Shown: piece by piece, positions 1-13,230 of the stretch
Position numbering within the stretch: position 1 is the first letter of the stretch
How the letters are laid out: each line of letters begins with the position of its first letter
Position numbers and translations under genes: made by a program
Assembly (NCBI RefSeq): GCF_000002985.6
Contig: NC_003284.9
Coordinates: 12,028,001-12,092,000 of the forward strand
Reading direction: 5' to 3'
Length of the DNA stretch: 64,000 nucleotides
From: Caenorhabditis elegans
Lineage: Eukaryota; Nematoda; Chromadorea; Rhabditida; Rhabditidae
Notes under the pieces: generated by a model
The model's database searches: none
What the model was told of the DNA's origin: nothing
Seen by the model: only the letters and a program-made list of their open reading frames with translations

Positions 1-939
1 TTCCGTAAGGATTCTTGTTAAGATAATCTCGTTTTTGAATATTCATCAAATAACTAACTGCCGTGAGCCGTGTGGTGTCCAATTTCCACAATGCTCATCT
101 CATCTAGACTAAATCAACAAAACACTATAAATTTGCTTCTGGTTGCATCGTATTTTCTTAAATGAAATAAGATGCAAATTGCATAATTTTCCAGTCGGCG
201 TTTGCTTTCTTCTACTGCTTCCTCCATTTTTTTTGGTTTCGCAGTTGGAATGCCACTTTAGTGAAGAAGTTGAAAAACTAAAATAATTACTTTTTCGTCA
301 CATTTATTTTGTGGGTCCTTCTTCCATTCCGAACTTGCACGCAATGAAGGAAAAGAAACATAGATGAAGTACACGAAGGGAAGCACCAAGTACTTTTTAC
401 TTGTAACCCTCGCTTTCACACACTTCCTTACGTCATGAGTGTAGTCACTGGGACAACAGCACCTAGAATTTCGAAAAAGGGTTCAAAAATCTCAGAAATC
501 TATTGTTCTTTTTCTTTTTCTGAGATTCCTTACTCATTCCGTCGTTTTCCTTATTTCCCCCCCTTCTCCTAACTTCTCACATCTTGTTGTCATATTCTAT
601 TCATGCTAAATCTCCACTTTTTGTCACATTTTTCCTGTTATTGTTGCCTCTCTCTCTCCCTCCCCATTTTTTGATCTGCCTTTACACAAAACGAAAACAT
701 TCCTTTTTCCAGAAAAGTACCGACGAATTCGATAAGAAGTTTTGAACAGAAGCAAAATCGAATCAAAACTTTTGATATTGAACACTCTTTTTTCCAACAC
801 ACATGTCCATCAATGAGCTCAATTGAAAATCGAAATCTGAAAAAGTCATTGATAAAACAGCATCAGCAACATCAACGGATCATCATTGCCGGTTGACAAG
901 CTGTGCACCAGGCGAGAAAAAAACCTCAACACAGACCGA
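1..939 (+). promoter_or_regulatory. Upstream region and 5' UTR of the two-pass membrane gene
   Basis: No coding exon is visible here. A pyrimidine tract ending in AG at 711-712 is a good trans- or cis-splice acceptor, so the mature 5' UTR may begin at 713. If so, the leader contains a short upstream ORF at 803-826 (start MSINE, seven codons). Upstream sequence is T-rich and C/T-rich (about 500-700), as is common in worm promoters. The leader boundaries are inference. Confidence 0.4.
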
Positions 940-3497
940 ATGTGTTGCTGCACAAGATTACATCGCCATCAGATTCATCTTATAAGGTGAGACAAGAACT
1001 CAATTACCCGAATTCGATTCTAGCCTCTCGAACTCAATTTCGTTGTCAATTTACTTTTTTCCACTGAACATCTTTTTTTTCAGCTATGGAATCGTATCAT
1101 GCGGGCTTATCACTACGGGTTTAGTCTTCACTGTTTTTGCAATTTTCCAAAAGGAATCTCAAATCGGAAAGGTGAATTTGAAATGTACAGAACGAGGAAA
1201 CTTTGTAAAAAAGAACTATGAAATAAAATTCAAATTAATATTCACAGCGTTGACACGAGTGTCAAACATTTTCTTTGAGCAATTTTCGACTTGAAGTTTG
1301 AAAATTAAAAAAAAAACGATTTCGGGTACAAATATTAATTTAATTGGTAAACTCGCTACTATCAACACTTTCAAATTTTGAATAAACTCCTCCTGCACGA
1401 ATAGCTTCGAATAGATACGAATAGATTCTACATAGATTCGAAAACAATAATTCAGCTATCCGAAGTAAACTTTTTTTTGCCTAATTTTTTTTTGCCTAAT
1501 ATTTCATTATGTTTTTTTTATCTTTTAATTGATACTTTTTTTTGAAACAATTTCGAATAACAGGAATAATCATGAACTCTTGTTTATAATCCACGGCTCT
1601 TAAAACAAAAAAAAGTTTTAAAAATAGCCCTGCTCCTTTCTCCATAATGGGACACTTCACAAATAGTACTTGTTTGTTTCAAACATCCAACCGGAAATAG
1701 AGGTCAGGTTCAGAAACAGCTTCACAATAAACAAAACGACAAACTATGCAATATTTATGAATTTAATAAAACGAAAAAAAAGTGATACTCGGAGAAGTTG
1801 AAAATCATTAATTAAAATGGCGAAACATGAAAACAAACTTTTTCAAGGTATGGCTTGCTGGACCTACTACAATGGTTGTTGGCCTGGTGTTAGCAGGGAA
1901 AGTTGTCATAGATTGGGGACCAGCAATGCTACATGCACGGGAAGGATCCATAGATTCTAGGTTATTTGATCAGGTAATTTGCAATACACGTTCAAACGTG
2001 TTTAAAGATAACCATTACAAATTTCAGTTACATCAACCAGCTCCGAGTAGGTATCCCGAACCGTTACGGCCACAGACGGTTAATCAAATGCGGATAGAAC
2101 ACGAACCAAAGTGTAATGGTTCTGGGTCGTCACCTGCCAGTTTTGTACAGTATAACAACAACAACGCGCAGTCTCCAATAGGATATCGACCTCCAATGCA
2201 GTTTATTCACAGCCCCGTTTCTGAAAATGGGATTCCTAGAATGGTGCACACAGGAGGAAGATTACCACGGAGTTCAATAGGTTGTATACCACCAAGGCAA
2301 GCTGAAAGACCATCTCCAGAGCAATGCTTGATATACTCACAATACAACGCATCGTTGAATAAATTACCGGTATGTCAATTTTATCAAGTTCAAAAAAATG
2401 TATTCAATTGTTGAAAATTTTTCCATATGAAATCAAAAACTTACGGTCTTCAGAGATGATGGCAAATTAGACTCAGTTCAAACAAACACTTAATTTTAGT
2501 TAGATTTAGTTGTGTTGAGGTTTTGAATTTTTATAACCTGACAAGGCAAAATAAAGCGAGCGTTAAAAAAAATACACTGAACTTTTAAATAGCGCATATT
2601 AAGAGCACTGAAAATTTTTTGATAAATTTTTTTAGCACTGAAATTTTTTGAATAAATATTGTCTAACACTAAAATTTCGTTTAAAAAACCTATGTATCAT
2701 TAGATTTTTAATTTTCTTTAGAAATTAAAACTGCGTTTATAGTGCCTTTGCTTCTAGATGACAAGAGGTCCCAATCACGTACCTTGCAAAACAAACTTAA
2801 TACATTTGACAAAACATTCATGATATGAACTTTGCACTATAATAGAAAAACAACTGTTTTTTTTAATTCAAAAACCTGATTTCAAAAAATAAATGTTTTA
2901 ATTATCGCGGCTAGATTTACACTGATATTTCGATTCAAGGCAAATAGCATTACTAATAAGGTATTAACATTAAAATGTCGCCAAATTTTGCAGAACCACG
3001 ACGATCGATATTACGCTCTACCTCGACATATGAACAATCACAAAAACTCATCATCACCACGTCGGAGTCCCCGACCTTCAATATATAACACTTATTCAAA
3101 CTACTCATCGAACCCATCTAACCATTCTGGCCATTCCAATCATTCTGGAAACTCTCATTCCGGAGAACAATCCATAGCATTAAGTGATGTGAGTGTTCCC
3201 TGTCATTGTGGTGTCCATGTCCCTCAACCCCTTTTGTCATCTGTCTAGTCATTTTTCCCTACCGTTCCGTATGTCTTTTTTTTCAATTTTTTGTACCCTA
3301 ATGTTTTGAAGTGATTGCCTTTTTGTTCGGAGTCATTCTTTCAATGAAATTGTTGGGTTCAGACGTGCGAGTGCACACAGTATGGCTCAATGCGAAGGTT
3401 CACCCCACCAGTCTCAAATCCTTCATGTGCAATTGGGAACGATACACCGTACCAGGGAGAATCATTTGTGCTCAACGAACGGAGTTATTTAATATGA
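940..3497 (+). CDS. Two-pass membrane protein, Ser/His-rich tail, unknown function
   Basis: I assembled six coding exons: 940-986, 1084-1171, 1848-1973, 2028-2369, 2994-3188 and 3363-3497, giving about 310 aa. All junctions keep phase and use GT-AG sites. The N-terminus (MCCCTRLHRHQ) is cysteine-rich and could be palmitoylated. Two hydrophobic spans follow, residues about 16-38 (SYGIVSCGLITTGLVFTVF) and about 46-68 (VWLAGPTTMVVGLVLAG), joined by a short polar loop. The remaining roughly 240 residues are hydrophilic, with a Pro-rich part, a run rich in Ser, Asn and His (SNHSGHSNHSG), and an ending SYLI. With a short loop, both termini are probably cytoplasmic. I do not recognise the family; the layout recalls TMEM200-like two-pass proteins, but that is only a resemblance. 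The last exon is read in the frame starting TCECTQYGS; the longer open frame over the same bases is a shadow. Confidence 0.72.
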
Positions 3498-4152
3498 GCA
3501 ATTAAACTATACTAATAACGTCTTTTTTTCTAGAAATCATTTTTTAATCATAACTGCACATTCATTTTTTATGTTTGTCTAACTAACTGGGTCAAGTATA
3601 AAACACTTTGTTCTTTCAATCATATGTGATGAATTTTAAAAGTTGAAGTGAAGAAGAAGAACACTTGAAGAAGAATGAAAAAGATACTATAATTTTTGCT
3701 ATTTAAAAATATTTAAAATTATGAAAACAAGCAAAAGGAGATCGACAGGAAAATGCCGCAAATCTTGGTGAGGAAAGCCATGGAATCGTTGTGGAAAGAA
3801 GAGGGAGACTTTAGATAAGGTATAATATACAACTCTAGACAAAGTAACTGAACATTGGAATTGGAAAAAAAAATTGAGTACCGTAGAAAACTAACCCGAT
3901 CACCGGGTCTAAGTAGAAATTGACTGTAAAAAAGGGGAAGGAAAAGGGAATTCAGAAAAAATTCTTTTGAAAATTTCATCATATGATCTACATAGATTAA
4001 TTTGATACTGTCGTATGATAGTTTCAAAAACATTTAACTGCTTCCAAAACTGCAATTTTTGATACATTTCAATCAGATTGAAACTGAAATGGAAATTAGA
4101 AAAAAAACTAGTAGTTCTATGGGTCGGTAGAATTCCAAAAACTATGATTTTT
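3498..4152. other. Convergent intergenic region
   Basis: This is the 3' flank shared by the plus-strand two-pass gene and the minus-strand tetraspanin gene. Both 3' UTRs must lie here. I see open frames on the minus strand (3719-4033) but no splice or family support for them, and no clear hairpin or repeat. Confidence 0.5.
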
Positions 4153-6053
4153 TTAATCAAATAGATGCATTTCTTGATCATAATCTTTGAATGGATTTTC
4201 TTCTTCATCTTCATCTGATCGGAAGCAAGTGCAACACCCAAAGATCAAGTTTGCAAAATGTAGCACCAGCGAAGCAGCCGTCACTGTGAACAGAAAGTTT
4301 AGATTGTTGTAGACTTCTTCTTTCAAAAACGGAAGACAACCCTGGAATTATGTTGTTTTGTTTCATATTTTTGTTTTTGAAAAATGACGTGTGCTCCGAA
4401 ATTCTTGCACACCTTTTTCCGGGTACTTACTCTATAGAAAATATTGTTGGGGCTATCACTCAAAGCACAGCCCTTCCGTTGATGTGTACTCTTGCAACAT
4501 GAATCGGGAATGTATTGAACTCTTTGGACAACCGTCTGAAAAAAGGATTATGAGAAGAAAACAATACAAACTTGCATCGTAATTTTTTCTCAAAAGGCAA
4601 CACTAGAGAAAACGTTTTTAGAAAAAGTTTAAGATTGTCTATAAGTTACTTTAAAGTCTTTCATAACGTTTTTTCAGACAGGAAAAATTATTACAAGTCA
4701 AACTGAAAACAAAACGAATTCAAAACAATTAATTTGTAGTCTACCGAGAAAAAAACTTCACAAAAGACTACCACTCCACAGCGATTTGGTTAAATTTTGC
4801 GAGATTTCAAATCAGCCAATTTATTTATTTCCAGTTTTTTTCGATTAATGAGGTAGGATTAATATTTTGTTTTGAGTTATTAGAAGGTATGTATAGTTTT
4901 TATATTCTCAGAACACGTTTAACATTCTCAAAAAACAGCATCAATATCTGAATTTGTGATTTTGGAATACTTGTAAGGAATAAACTTTCTAATTGTACAT
5001 TTTTATGAAATTTACCTTGGCATAAGGAAGATAGTGATCTTCCACTTCAGGTTTTGGCCAGTCGTTGAACGCATTAGATCCACAACATTTTGAATCTCTT
5101 TGCAAGTAGTTCACAGCTTTTGCAATATTTGGGTCCAAATTGTAATTATTTAGAATATCATTTGGCAAAGACGCATTGAGTTCTTGTTCATAAGTGGCAT
5201 GATAGGAAAATGTAAAATAAATGAGGCAACCTTCCATGATCATTGAGAATATCAGCATGAGAAGATACTGAAATACTGGGTTTAAAAATATTATTTAAAT
5301 GTTTAAAACTCACAAAAACTAAAGCACATCGATTGCTTACAGCGGAGTGTACCAAAAATCCAATTATCACGTTGAAAACTCCACAACCAACTGCGAGGTA
5401 TATACATTTGACGTAGAAATGACTTTGAATGAGAGGTATCAGATCACCTCTGAAAATGTACAACCAAATGGCAAGGGCAAGGAATAAAATCCCGACTATC
5501 TGAAAATCATAATCGATTTTTTTCAATGAAGGTGTTTTAAAGTTCAAAAATTATCCATCAGTTTTCACAAACCGTTCATACCATCTTTTACACAAAATTC
5601 GGGTGTAAAACTCGAAAGAATTTTAGAAAGTTTGATATTATATTTTTACTTCTTTTTATTTCGGTTTTCTATCTATTCTATATAACTTATAAATTAACTA
5701 TTTTTACAGTGATTTTTAAATGAGAGTTTCTAAAAAAAGTTGCAAACAATTCAAAAAAATTATATCATAGAATTGTTCAACTAAAACGTAGAGTATCCAT
5801 ACGAATTTCTTAATTCCCTAGTAGGTTTCCCATTGTTTCCCAAATGATTCATAGCTTTTTCGCGTTCTCAAATGTATACATGTTTCTTCGTCAGTATTTT
5901 ACAAACTATACTTACCACAAGTAGGTATGAAATGAACAATTGACATTTTGAACAGCATCCCGAGCAGCTACCGGACCTTCGATTTCGAGGAGGATGGTCA
6001 CGGTGCTGATGCACCGGACGCATTGGACTGACGTACTTTAAATATTCTTCCAT
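4153..6053 (-). CDS. Tetraspanin, 289 aa
   Basis: Five exons on the minus strand: 6053-5916, 5499-5314, 5267-5016, 4535-4431 and 4341-4153. All are in phase 0, giving 289 aa. TM1 spans the first intron (LFISYLLV joined to IVGILFLALAIWLYI). TM2 is about residues 77-98 (YLAVGCGVFNVIIGFLV), followed by the usual SNRCALVF. TM3 begins YLLMLIFSMIMEGCLIYF. The large extracellular loop carries the family hallmark CCG (KCCGSNAFNDW) and a second PDSCC with a later GC, so it has at least five loop cysteines. TM4 is FLFTVTAASLVLHFANLIF, followed by juxtamembrane CCTC and an acidic tail ending HLFD. The N-terminus is long for the family (about 36 residues before TM1) and has CSGCCSKC, likely palmitoylated. 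Tetraspanins organise receptors and adhesion proteins in membrane microdomains. X-linked tsp genes exist in C. elegans, but I cannot tell which this is. Confidence 0.93.
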
Positions 6054-9000
6054 TAAGTAAAAAGTTTCAAAGGGAACTAGTATGTTCGGTAGTGAAAAAT
6101 AAAGTAAAAATTGGGAGAAGAATGTAAAATGATGCTTGAAAGAAATATGTTTTTTTGCGTGGGAGAAAGAGAATGAGAGATAGAAAGAAATTGGGAAAAA
6201 AAAGGGAACTGTTCGTCAAAAGTTTTTATTGTAAGAAAAATATACAAAAAAAATTGTGAGAGATAGAGAGATAGCGGTCAAGGCTGGCAAAAGTGGTAGA
6301 AAAAGCCAGCAAAATTTAGAAAAAAGAGGCATTTGTTGAGGAAAGGGGTGGTAAAGACAGTAAGGAAGGGAATGTTAAAAGAATAAGTCATAAATCTTGT
6401 GTGCATGGCAGGGCAGGCAGGGACGGGTGTCTTTTGTTTGGGTGGTTAAGGTTGTGTTATGTAATCAAAAAAGAAGAACACAGTATTTTTTTTTTCAAAA
6501 ATTAATTCTTTTCTTGAAAACTATGTAACTATAAAATTTTTACTACACTCTATGACTGAATGCTTGCCTAGTTGAAAATTAAAAAAAAGGAAAAGACAAC
6601 TCGAAAAAATTATAATTGCAGCCCAACTCAACTATACATGTGCATTGATCCAAAAATGTAAAGAAATGACAACATGAGACAAGGCAAATAGATAAAGAAG
6701 CTAATAACTGCTCACAAATCGGGTAATTTCGTGACGTTCCACACAACGCGCTGACCATGAATATTTGAGAAAGTCATGCGATCATTGTCAGCGACCGTTT
6801 ATAATGAATGAGGAGGAACCGAACAACAGTGAGTATCTGTGTGCCACGCGATTTGCATCAATGGGCATACTAATTAGCAAAATACATCAGGTGGTGTCGT
6901 CACCAGTAACACAAACTGTGATATTCGTGGAATTGGGATATTAGCTCAGAATATTTAGATAACATAACTATTATTAAAATATGATAAAAATCCATAAAGT
7001 TTCAAATTGAAAACAATAAAACGTATAGGATAGTTATTTTGTTACATATTGTGATGTAGGACACAGTGTGTTCATTTTACATTTATAATACTAAACTTTT
7101 GCTTGTTCAATATTGTAATTTCATTTAAATTCATTTTCAAAATCACCATATCATTTACCAGTCAGCTGAGCCAAACACAACTTTTTTAGCCATAAACTTT
7201 TTAATAATCAATAAAGTAAATGCAAATGAATATGGTGCAAACAAAAACTCAAGAGTCCACTTCTAAACTTTTTATGTATGTGGAGTGATGAATGGGACCA
7301 GAAAAAACAAGCATTTCAGTTACCTACGACCTAAAACAGACGAGAATAGAATCTATGATCAGCTACGTAACTTCCTTTTCTGTTCAAAAAGTGCACGGAA
7401 AAGGGTGGGCTGGATGTGAAGTTGAACTGAAGAAATAGTATGAAAAATAAAATTTCAAGCAAATGTTTCTAATTTTTCACTGTCAATAAACTAGGTATTT
7501 CCTTTTTTTTTTGAAATTCAATTTGCTATGATGATATAACTCCTTGAGGAGGTCAAACTAAATCCAAATGTCTATCAAATTTTGTATTCTAGTCAAATCT
7601 AAAACAGACTTGCTCTCTGGTTTTTGCATTTTTATTGTTACATTTTTAGCCATCTTCCGCGCTTTCATAAAAAAATCTTTTGAGAATCAAGGTGAATTGT
7701 ATGAAGCGAAAAGAATTTTTCGCTTCTTGTTTACTTGTTCTAGAAGAAAAGTTTATACTGAAAAACGGGGCGGAAAATTGAATGAAGCTGATGCGAAACT
7801 AAGTTTTGTTGAGCTAGAACCTAGCTGGGTTGAGCTTGTGGGTTGTCTGAAACAACAATACAATAATGGAATATGATTAGGGATAGTGTGTTTAGGTTAG
7901 ATAGGAACATTTCTTTTGACTTTTAAACTTTGAATTACGCAAAGCTCAAACATTAAAAAAGTATCTTTCACGACTATCCGTCTCAAAATCTGAGGGTAAA
8001 AACAGAAAAATTAGAGTTTGAACTTTTCTAATGCTCTAGTTTACGGCTTCTAACAATAAACTCGCAATGAGGGTGCGGCCCCCTTCTCTTAGCTGACTGC
8101 CGGTTTAGAACAAAACAAATTATAAATTCGCACATTTAGTTGGTATGTGGGAGGCAGTGCGCGAAACAGAAGGCCGACGCTCACTCAATTGGTTTGGAAA
8201 GGGTATTAGAGACTGACTGGTGAAGAACGGAGATTCATTTTCCATTCATGTGTCAATTTGAGGAGCCTCTGACCGCGTGACGACAATGAAAGAAAGTAGC
8301 AAGATTTCCCCCTCCTTATTTTGCTCTAATTAATCCGCTTCCTAACCCTCTAAACCAGATTTGCACTCTTTGTATTCGATCAAGCTTTTCTCACGTTGCT
8401 TGCGTTCTTCTTAGTATCTAATAGAAAATAAACTTTAAGCCAACTATAGTTTGTCAGAGAGCATTTTGTATGTATAATATTCTAAAAAATATTGAGTAAT
8501 ATGCATGAATGAAATCTAAAGTAAAAACTAACATTAATATTAAACTGTAAAACTCTTATTAGAACAATTCAGGAAAATAAAAAAAAACTGTGAATTCTAA
8601 AATTTGGAAGTCGATTTACAGTTATATAATTTTTATTAAAGACTTCAATAAATTTATTACACAAGAATAGCTGTCGAAATGAGAGAAACATAAATTAAAT
8701 ATCGAGAGAGTTTGAATTTTGCTCAAATGAGCTGATACTGAGAAAACAACGCGTTCTAACCATTTCATTCTGTTTAAAAAGGAAAACATAGAAAAGATTC
8801 CCACCGTTTTTACTTTTAAAAGCTTTTATGTCAAATTTTTGAACTTTCAAATATAAATGTAAATTTGTCACATTGCATAAAACACATCACAAAATACAAT
8901 GCGTCATCATTTATTTTTCGACGAAAAAAGTCAACATCATAATTTGCTTGTTTGACACGTGATGGCCGAACCAAAATCAAAACCGAATCAAAAGACAGGC

Positions 9001-10015
9001 AGACACTACAATTTCAGACAAATGGTGGCACAGAAGGAAAACTACAAGAAAGAATGGGAATAAAAGGACGAAAAAACACCTGAAGAAAAATGATGATGTC
9101 TGGACAGAACGATGTTGAATGAGAAGGAGAAGGACCTGATTTAATTGAATGAAGCGGCGGAAGGCACGAGGCACACAAAAACGACACGAAAAGGAGAGGG
9201 GGAAGCATGATGGAATGGGAAGGTGAGCAAAAACTGGAAGACGGAATTGGGTAGAAACCAGAATAAATGCCTCTAGACTCTAGTTTTGAAGTGTTATAAA
9301 GAAAAATTAAACATGCTTAACAACTAGTTTTTTAATGATGTAGTAGAACATTTATTCGAAACTTGTACATATAGTAGCTGTTCCCAAAAACGTTTTTTTC
9401 TAGACTTAGGAAAAAATTATCTTTTCAGAGCTTTAAATTGATAAATACACCAGAATTCCGGTGATTGATTTGAACTGACCTAAAAAATTTTTTTGAGAAT
9501 TTTCAAAGAATTTAAGTCGGTATTTCTTTGAATTTTCAGTTGTCTTTCTGTCATTAAAGCAAAAAAAAGCACCCCGAATTTCTATTTATAGTTAAATTTC
9601 TTGTATTTAAAAGTTCATTGTTCCCCACAACTATAGCAACAAAAATTTAGAACATCATACAGAACAAAAATGTGGTTTAGAATTGCCTCTTCACATTAAT
9701 ATTCTTGGCTAAACTAGAGGTGATTTGAATAAAACGTGGAGGTGGTTGACCTGAAACTGAAATAAGTTTTGCAATTTCCCGGTTTAAAAGTTTGTTTCAA
9801 ACCGGAAAGTAGAAAAAAATTACGGAAAAGACGTTGGTTATTCTGGAAATAAGTATCGAAATATGAGAACAGGAAAAATGAGCAGTAGAAGAAAAAAGTA
9901 TCACAAAAAAGTGTATATTCGGGAGAGTGTGAGAATAAAAAAGAGAAGCAGGCAGTGTGGTTGAGAAAAGAGTTGCACATAACACGATTTTTGATTTGCA
10001 TATATATTCTCGGTT

Positions 10016-10032
10016 GACGACGACGACGACGC
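10016..10032 (+). repeat. (GAC)n microsatellite
   Basis: Five GAC units in a row at the start of a short GC-rich stretch that runs to about 10140. Read directly from the sequence. Confidence 0.8.
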
Positions 10033-11722
10033 CTCACACTCGACCCCCTAAAGAACATCATGTTGCTCTGCGAGAGGGATTGGGGGGCTCTCCGGCTGTT
10101 GGTGCTCATGAGCATGCACAACAGCTTGCCGGTTCTTAATCAGTGTCAATTGTTCCGGTGAGGGGGTTATTGAGCGGCTTTTGGTCTTATTGTAAATTGG
10201 GTTGTAAATTTGACGGAAGTGCTTTTCATATTTAGGAAATGCAAATAAAAGCTAGCTTGAGTTCTAAAATCAAAGTGAATTTATTCTGAAAGCTTGATCG
10301 CTGAAGTTTATTGCAAACTGGACAACATTGAAGCACGAAAACGAAGTGGAACGGATAACTCGATTCATTGAAAAAACGGGATTAAATCATAAGACCATAT
10401 AAATGAGCTATGTTATCATGTGGACACGTTATGAAAACGGACTTCCGATATAATAATTTTGACAAAAATCCTTAAGTTGTGAGAAAAGGTTCCAAAAACA
10501 AGAAAGCGGAAAGATGCGAAACTTTCCAGAAATGTGAACTAGAGTTGTGTAGTTTTTTTAATAAATTATATTTTTTTGTAATTATGTTTATGTCAAAAAT
10601 CAAAAAAAAAACAACTATTAAACAACAACGTGGTACGGTAATTATGTAAGCATAATTTAAATTAATGACTTCTGATATTTTCTACCATTAAGAGTAATTA
10701 AGAAACGTATTAACAACTTATTATTTTCACATAAAACTTCAGTAAGACGTTCAAATAAAAGAAAGGCAAGTAGATCATTATCACATTATAACTGATATTG
10801 TTGTGACCAACCGACAATTTTATCAGCGTTGAATTATGTGAGAGACCTCCGCGTCTTCCTCCGTCCGTTTACCCCTAGATTGATGGTTGTGCGGAAATGA
10901 GTGATTGATTACAGTAGACTAAGGGAATGTTTTAGAAAATATTATTACGTATTTCGTAGTATGTTCCCATAAAGATCAAAAGTATCAGAGAGGATTAGAA
11001 ATGAAAAGAAAGGGGAGTCTCGTGAATATTAGTTGGTTGTCTGGGGATTGAGTACGTGCCTTCTGAAATTCGCCTTGGAGACTTGTTTTCTAGTTTAAAA
11101 TTTGCTGATTTTATAGCTTTGCATGACAACTTCCGGTGTTGCAAGGTGTGCGACTACATTGATGTGTTTCAAATAAAAAAACCAATTATTGAAAGAGAAC
11201 CAACTTTTGAAAATTCCGTTTTACAAACAAAATTGGAATTATTTTGGAGATTTCAATGTACATCTTACGGTTGTTAGGATACATATTTTGAAAACTAATC
11301 CAAGGGCTTATCTTGAAACACTGAAAAATAAGCTAAATAATACAAATAAAATTAGTAACGAAGCTGACACTGAAAATATCAGTCGATATACTCTTATAAA
11401 TCTTCTATTCATGTCATATCTTAATTGTATCAAGCTACAATAATTCCACTAAACTTTGAATACAATACGGAATTAATACTATTTTTTAGAAGATGTTTCA
11501 AGTTTCGACTGAAAAACACGCATTGTTCAAGCTTGAATATATATAAAATTGATTGATTTGGACAATTATTGTTCTAAGATTGTTATCAAGAGCATTCTAC
11601 TCAGATCAAATTTTAAAGCATAATTGTCTAAGTTTATAACAGAGACAAAAACTGGGCAGGCATTCAAACATTTCCTTCAAGAAAACAAAATGCAAATGGA
11701 AAGTTATTTCAAACACTACATT

Positions 11723-11746
11723 TAGGTGGTCATAGATGACCACCTA
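11723..11746. repeat. 24-nt near-perfect palindrome
   Basis: Two 11-bp arms (TAGGTGGTCAT and ATGACCACCTA) flank a 2-nt centre (AG). The arms are exact reverse complements. It lies in noncoding DNA, 3.2 kb downstream of the receptor-kinase stop codon. It could be a dimer-binding site or extrude as a small cruciform; no function is shown. Confidence 0.85.
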
Positions 11747-13078
11747 CCATTCCATGTTATGTACACTTTTATGTACCGTAAAAGTATAATGGAATTGAAT
11801 TCGGGGTAATGTAATTTGATTCCGAACAGAGTTGAAACGGCAAGACGGTTCTAAACAAACAGGAGCAAGAAATGAAGAAGAAAATCACTAAATTTAGATC
11901 GTCATTTTGATTCATATGTGTTTAAATATGAATGATATAATATCATATACAAACGAAAATGAACGCATGATGAGTGGTGTGTAGAGGGAACGGCCGGAGA
12001 AAAGGAGAAGCATAGTCGGTATCATTTGACCGAGCAAACAAAATAAACACTGAAATGATGTGCAAGTCAAAGAGTCACGGGCTCGTCGGCAAAAAGGGAT
12101 AGATAGTCAGAAATTGAAAATGAACAAAAAGTTAACGAGCTTGACTTTTCACTTCCGCGCTTTTTTTCATGTTTCAAAACAGCAAGAAACAAAAATTTAG
12201 AAATAAAGTGACTCAGAGAGCTAAAACCGAAAAATAAAATAATGTTGAAACGGAAAGCCTTCTTTGAAATATACTTCAATAAAAAAATACATGAATTCAT
12301 TATTTTTGCAATACATACTACATATGTTTGAATTATTGGACAGACTATTTCAAACGCTATCGCGGATGAAAAAATTTGAAAAAAAGTCCCAAATAACCAA
12401 TTTTTGGCATTCCTACTTAACCATCAAATTACTAGGTCTTGTTAAATACATGATGGATATCTACGTTTCAGAGAGCACTAAATATGAGTTTTCACATGAC
12501 AACTTCCTGATTTGTGGTGATGACGTTGTGTTGCAGAGAACATGAGAAGCGACTAGAAATTGAACCAGAGATTACTGAAAAGATGATTATTTACTTTCGA
12601 AAAAACCAAAATTCGTTTCCTTTTTTTACGTTTCTGAAAACGTATGTTTAACATTCGAATATTTACATAAAGAGTCAGGTACAGAAGTCCTTATAATAAG
12701 ATCACAAATTTGTGACTGATTAGGCAACATGAACTCATTTGAATGCAATTCTCAAATGAGAAAACAACGTCGTTTCAAACACTTACCATTTCGGAAATCA
12801 TAACTCAAAAGTCTTTGACATCCAACTCACAAAAGCTCGACAATTTTTCAAATGTGTTTTCTTTGTCTTTCACACTCACACCACATAAGCACCGAACACT
12901 TTAATACACCCGTCAAAAAAAAATAAACAAAATACAAGGAAGTAAGTGTCGAGTAAACACCGATATGTCTTGGAATGCTCAAATTCAATCTGTTAGATTC
13001 ACCCATTTTTCTGAAATACTAATGATATTGTCTTGTGACTATCAAACAAATCCAGAGAACCGAGTCAGGCAAATACTG

Positions 13079-13230
13079 AAATACTACCAAGTGTTAATAC
13101 TACTTTTGCTTGAATACTACTATTGCTAGAATACTACCTTTGCTAGAATACTACCAAACTGCTAGAATACTACTATTGCTAGAATACTGCAATTGCTAAA
13201 ATACTACTTTTGTTGCTTAAATACTACCTT
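13079..13230 (+). repeat. 17-bp minisatellite, about 8-9 copies
   Basis: Degenerate tandem units of the form AATACTACTATTGCTAG. The AATACTAC core is well kept and the spacer varies from 8 to 12 bases (TATTGCTAG, CTTTGCTAG, CAAACTGCTAG, AATTGCTAA). The array sits in noncoding DNA downstream of the receptor kinase gene. The unit count is approximate because the edge copies are degraded. Confidence 0.85.

Noticed and set aside
3311-3505. 64-codon open frame at the end of the two-pass gene
   Set aside because: The true last exon (3363-3497) is read in another frame that continues the upstream exons in phase and ends SYLI.
9948-9970. AGGCAGTGTGGTT, the first 13 bases of miR-34
   Set aside because: The match stops after 13 bases and no complementary arm lies within about 60 bases either side, so there is no hairpin precursor.
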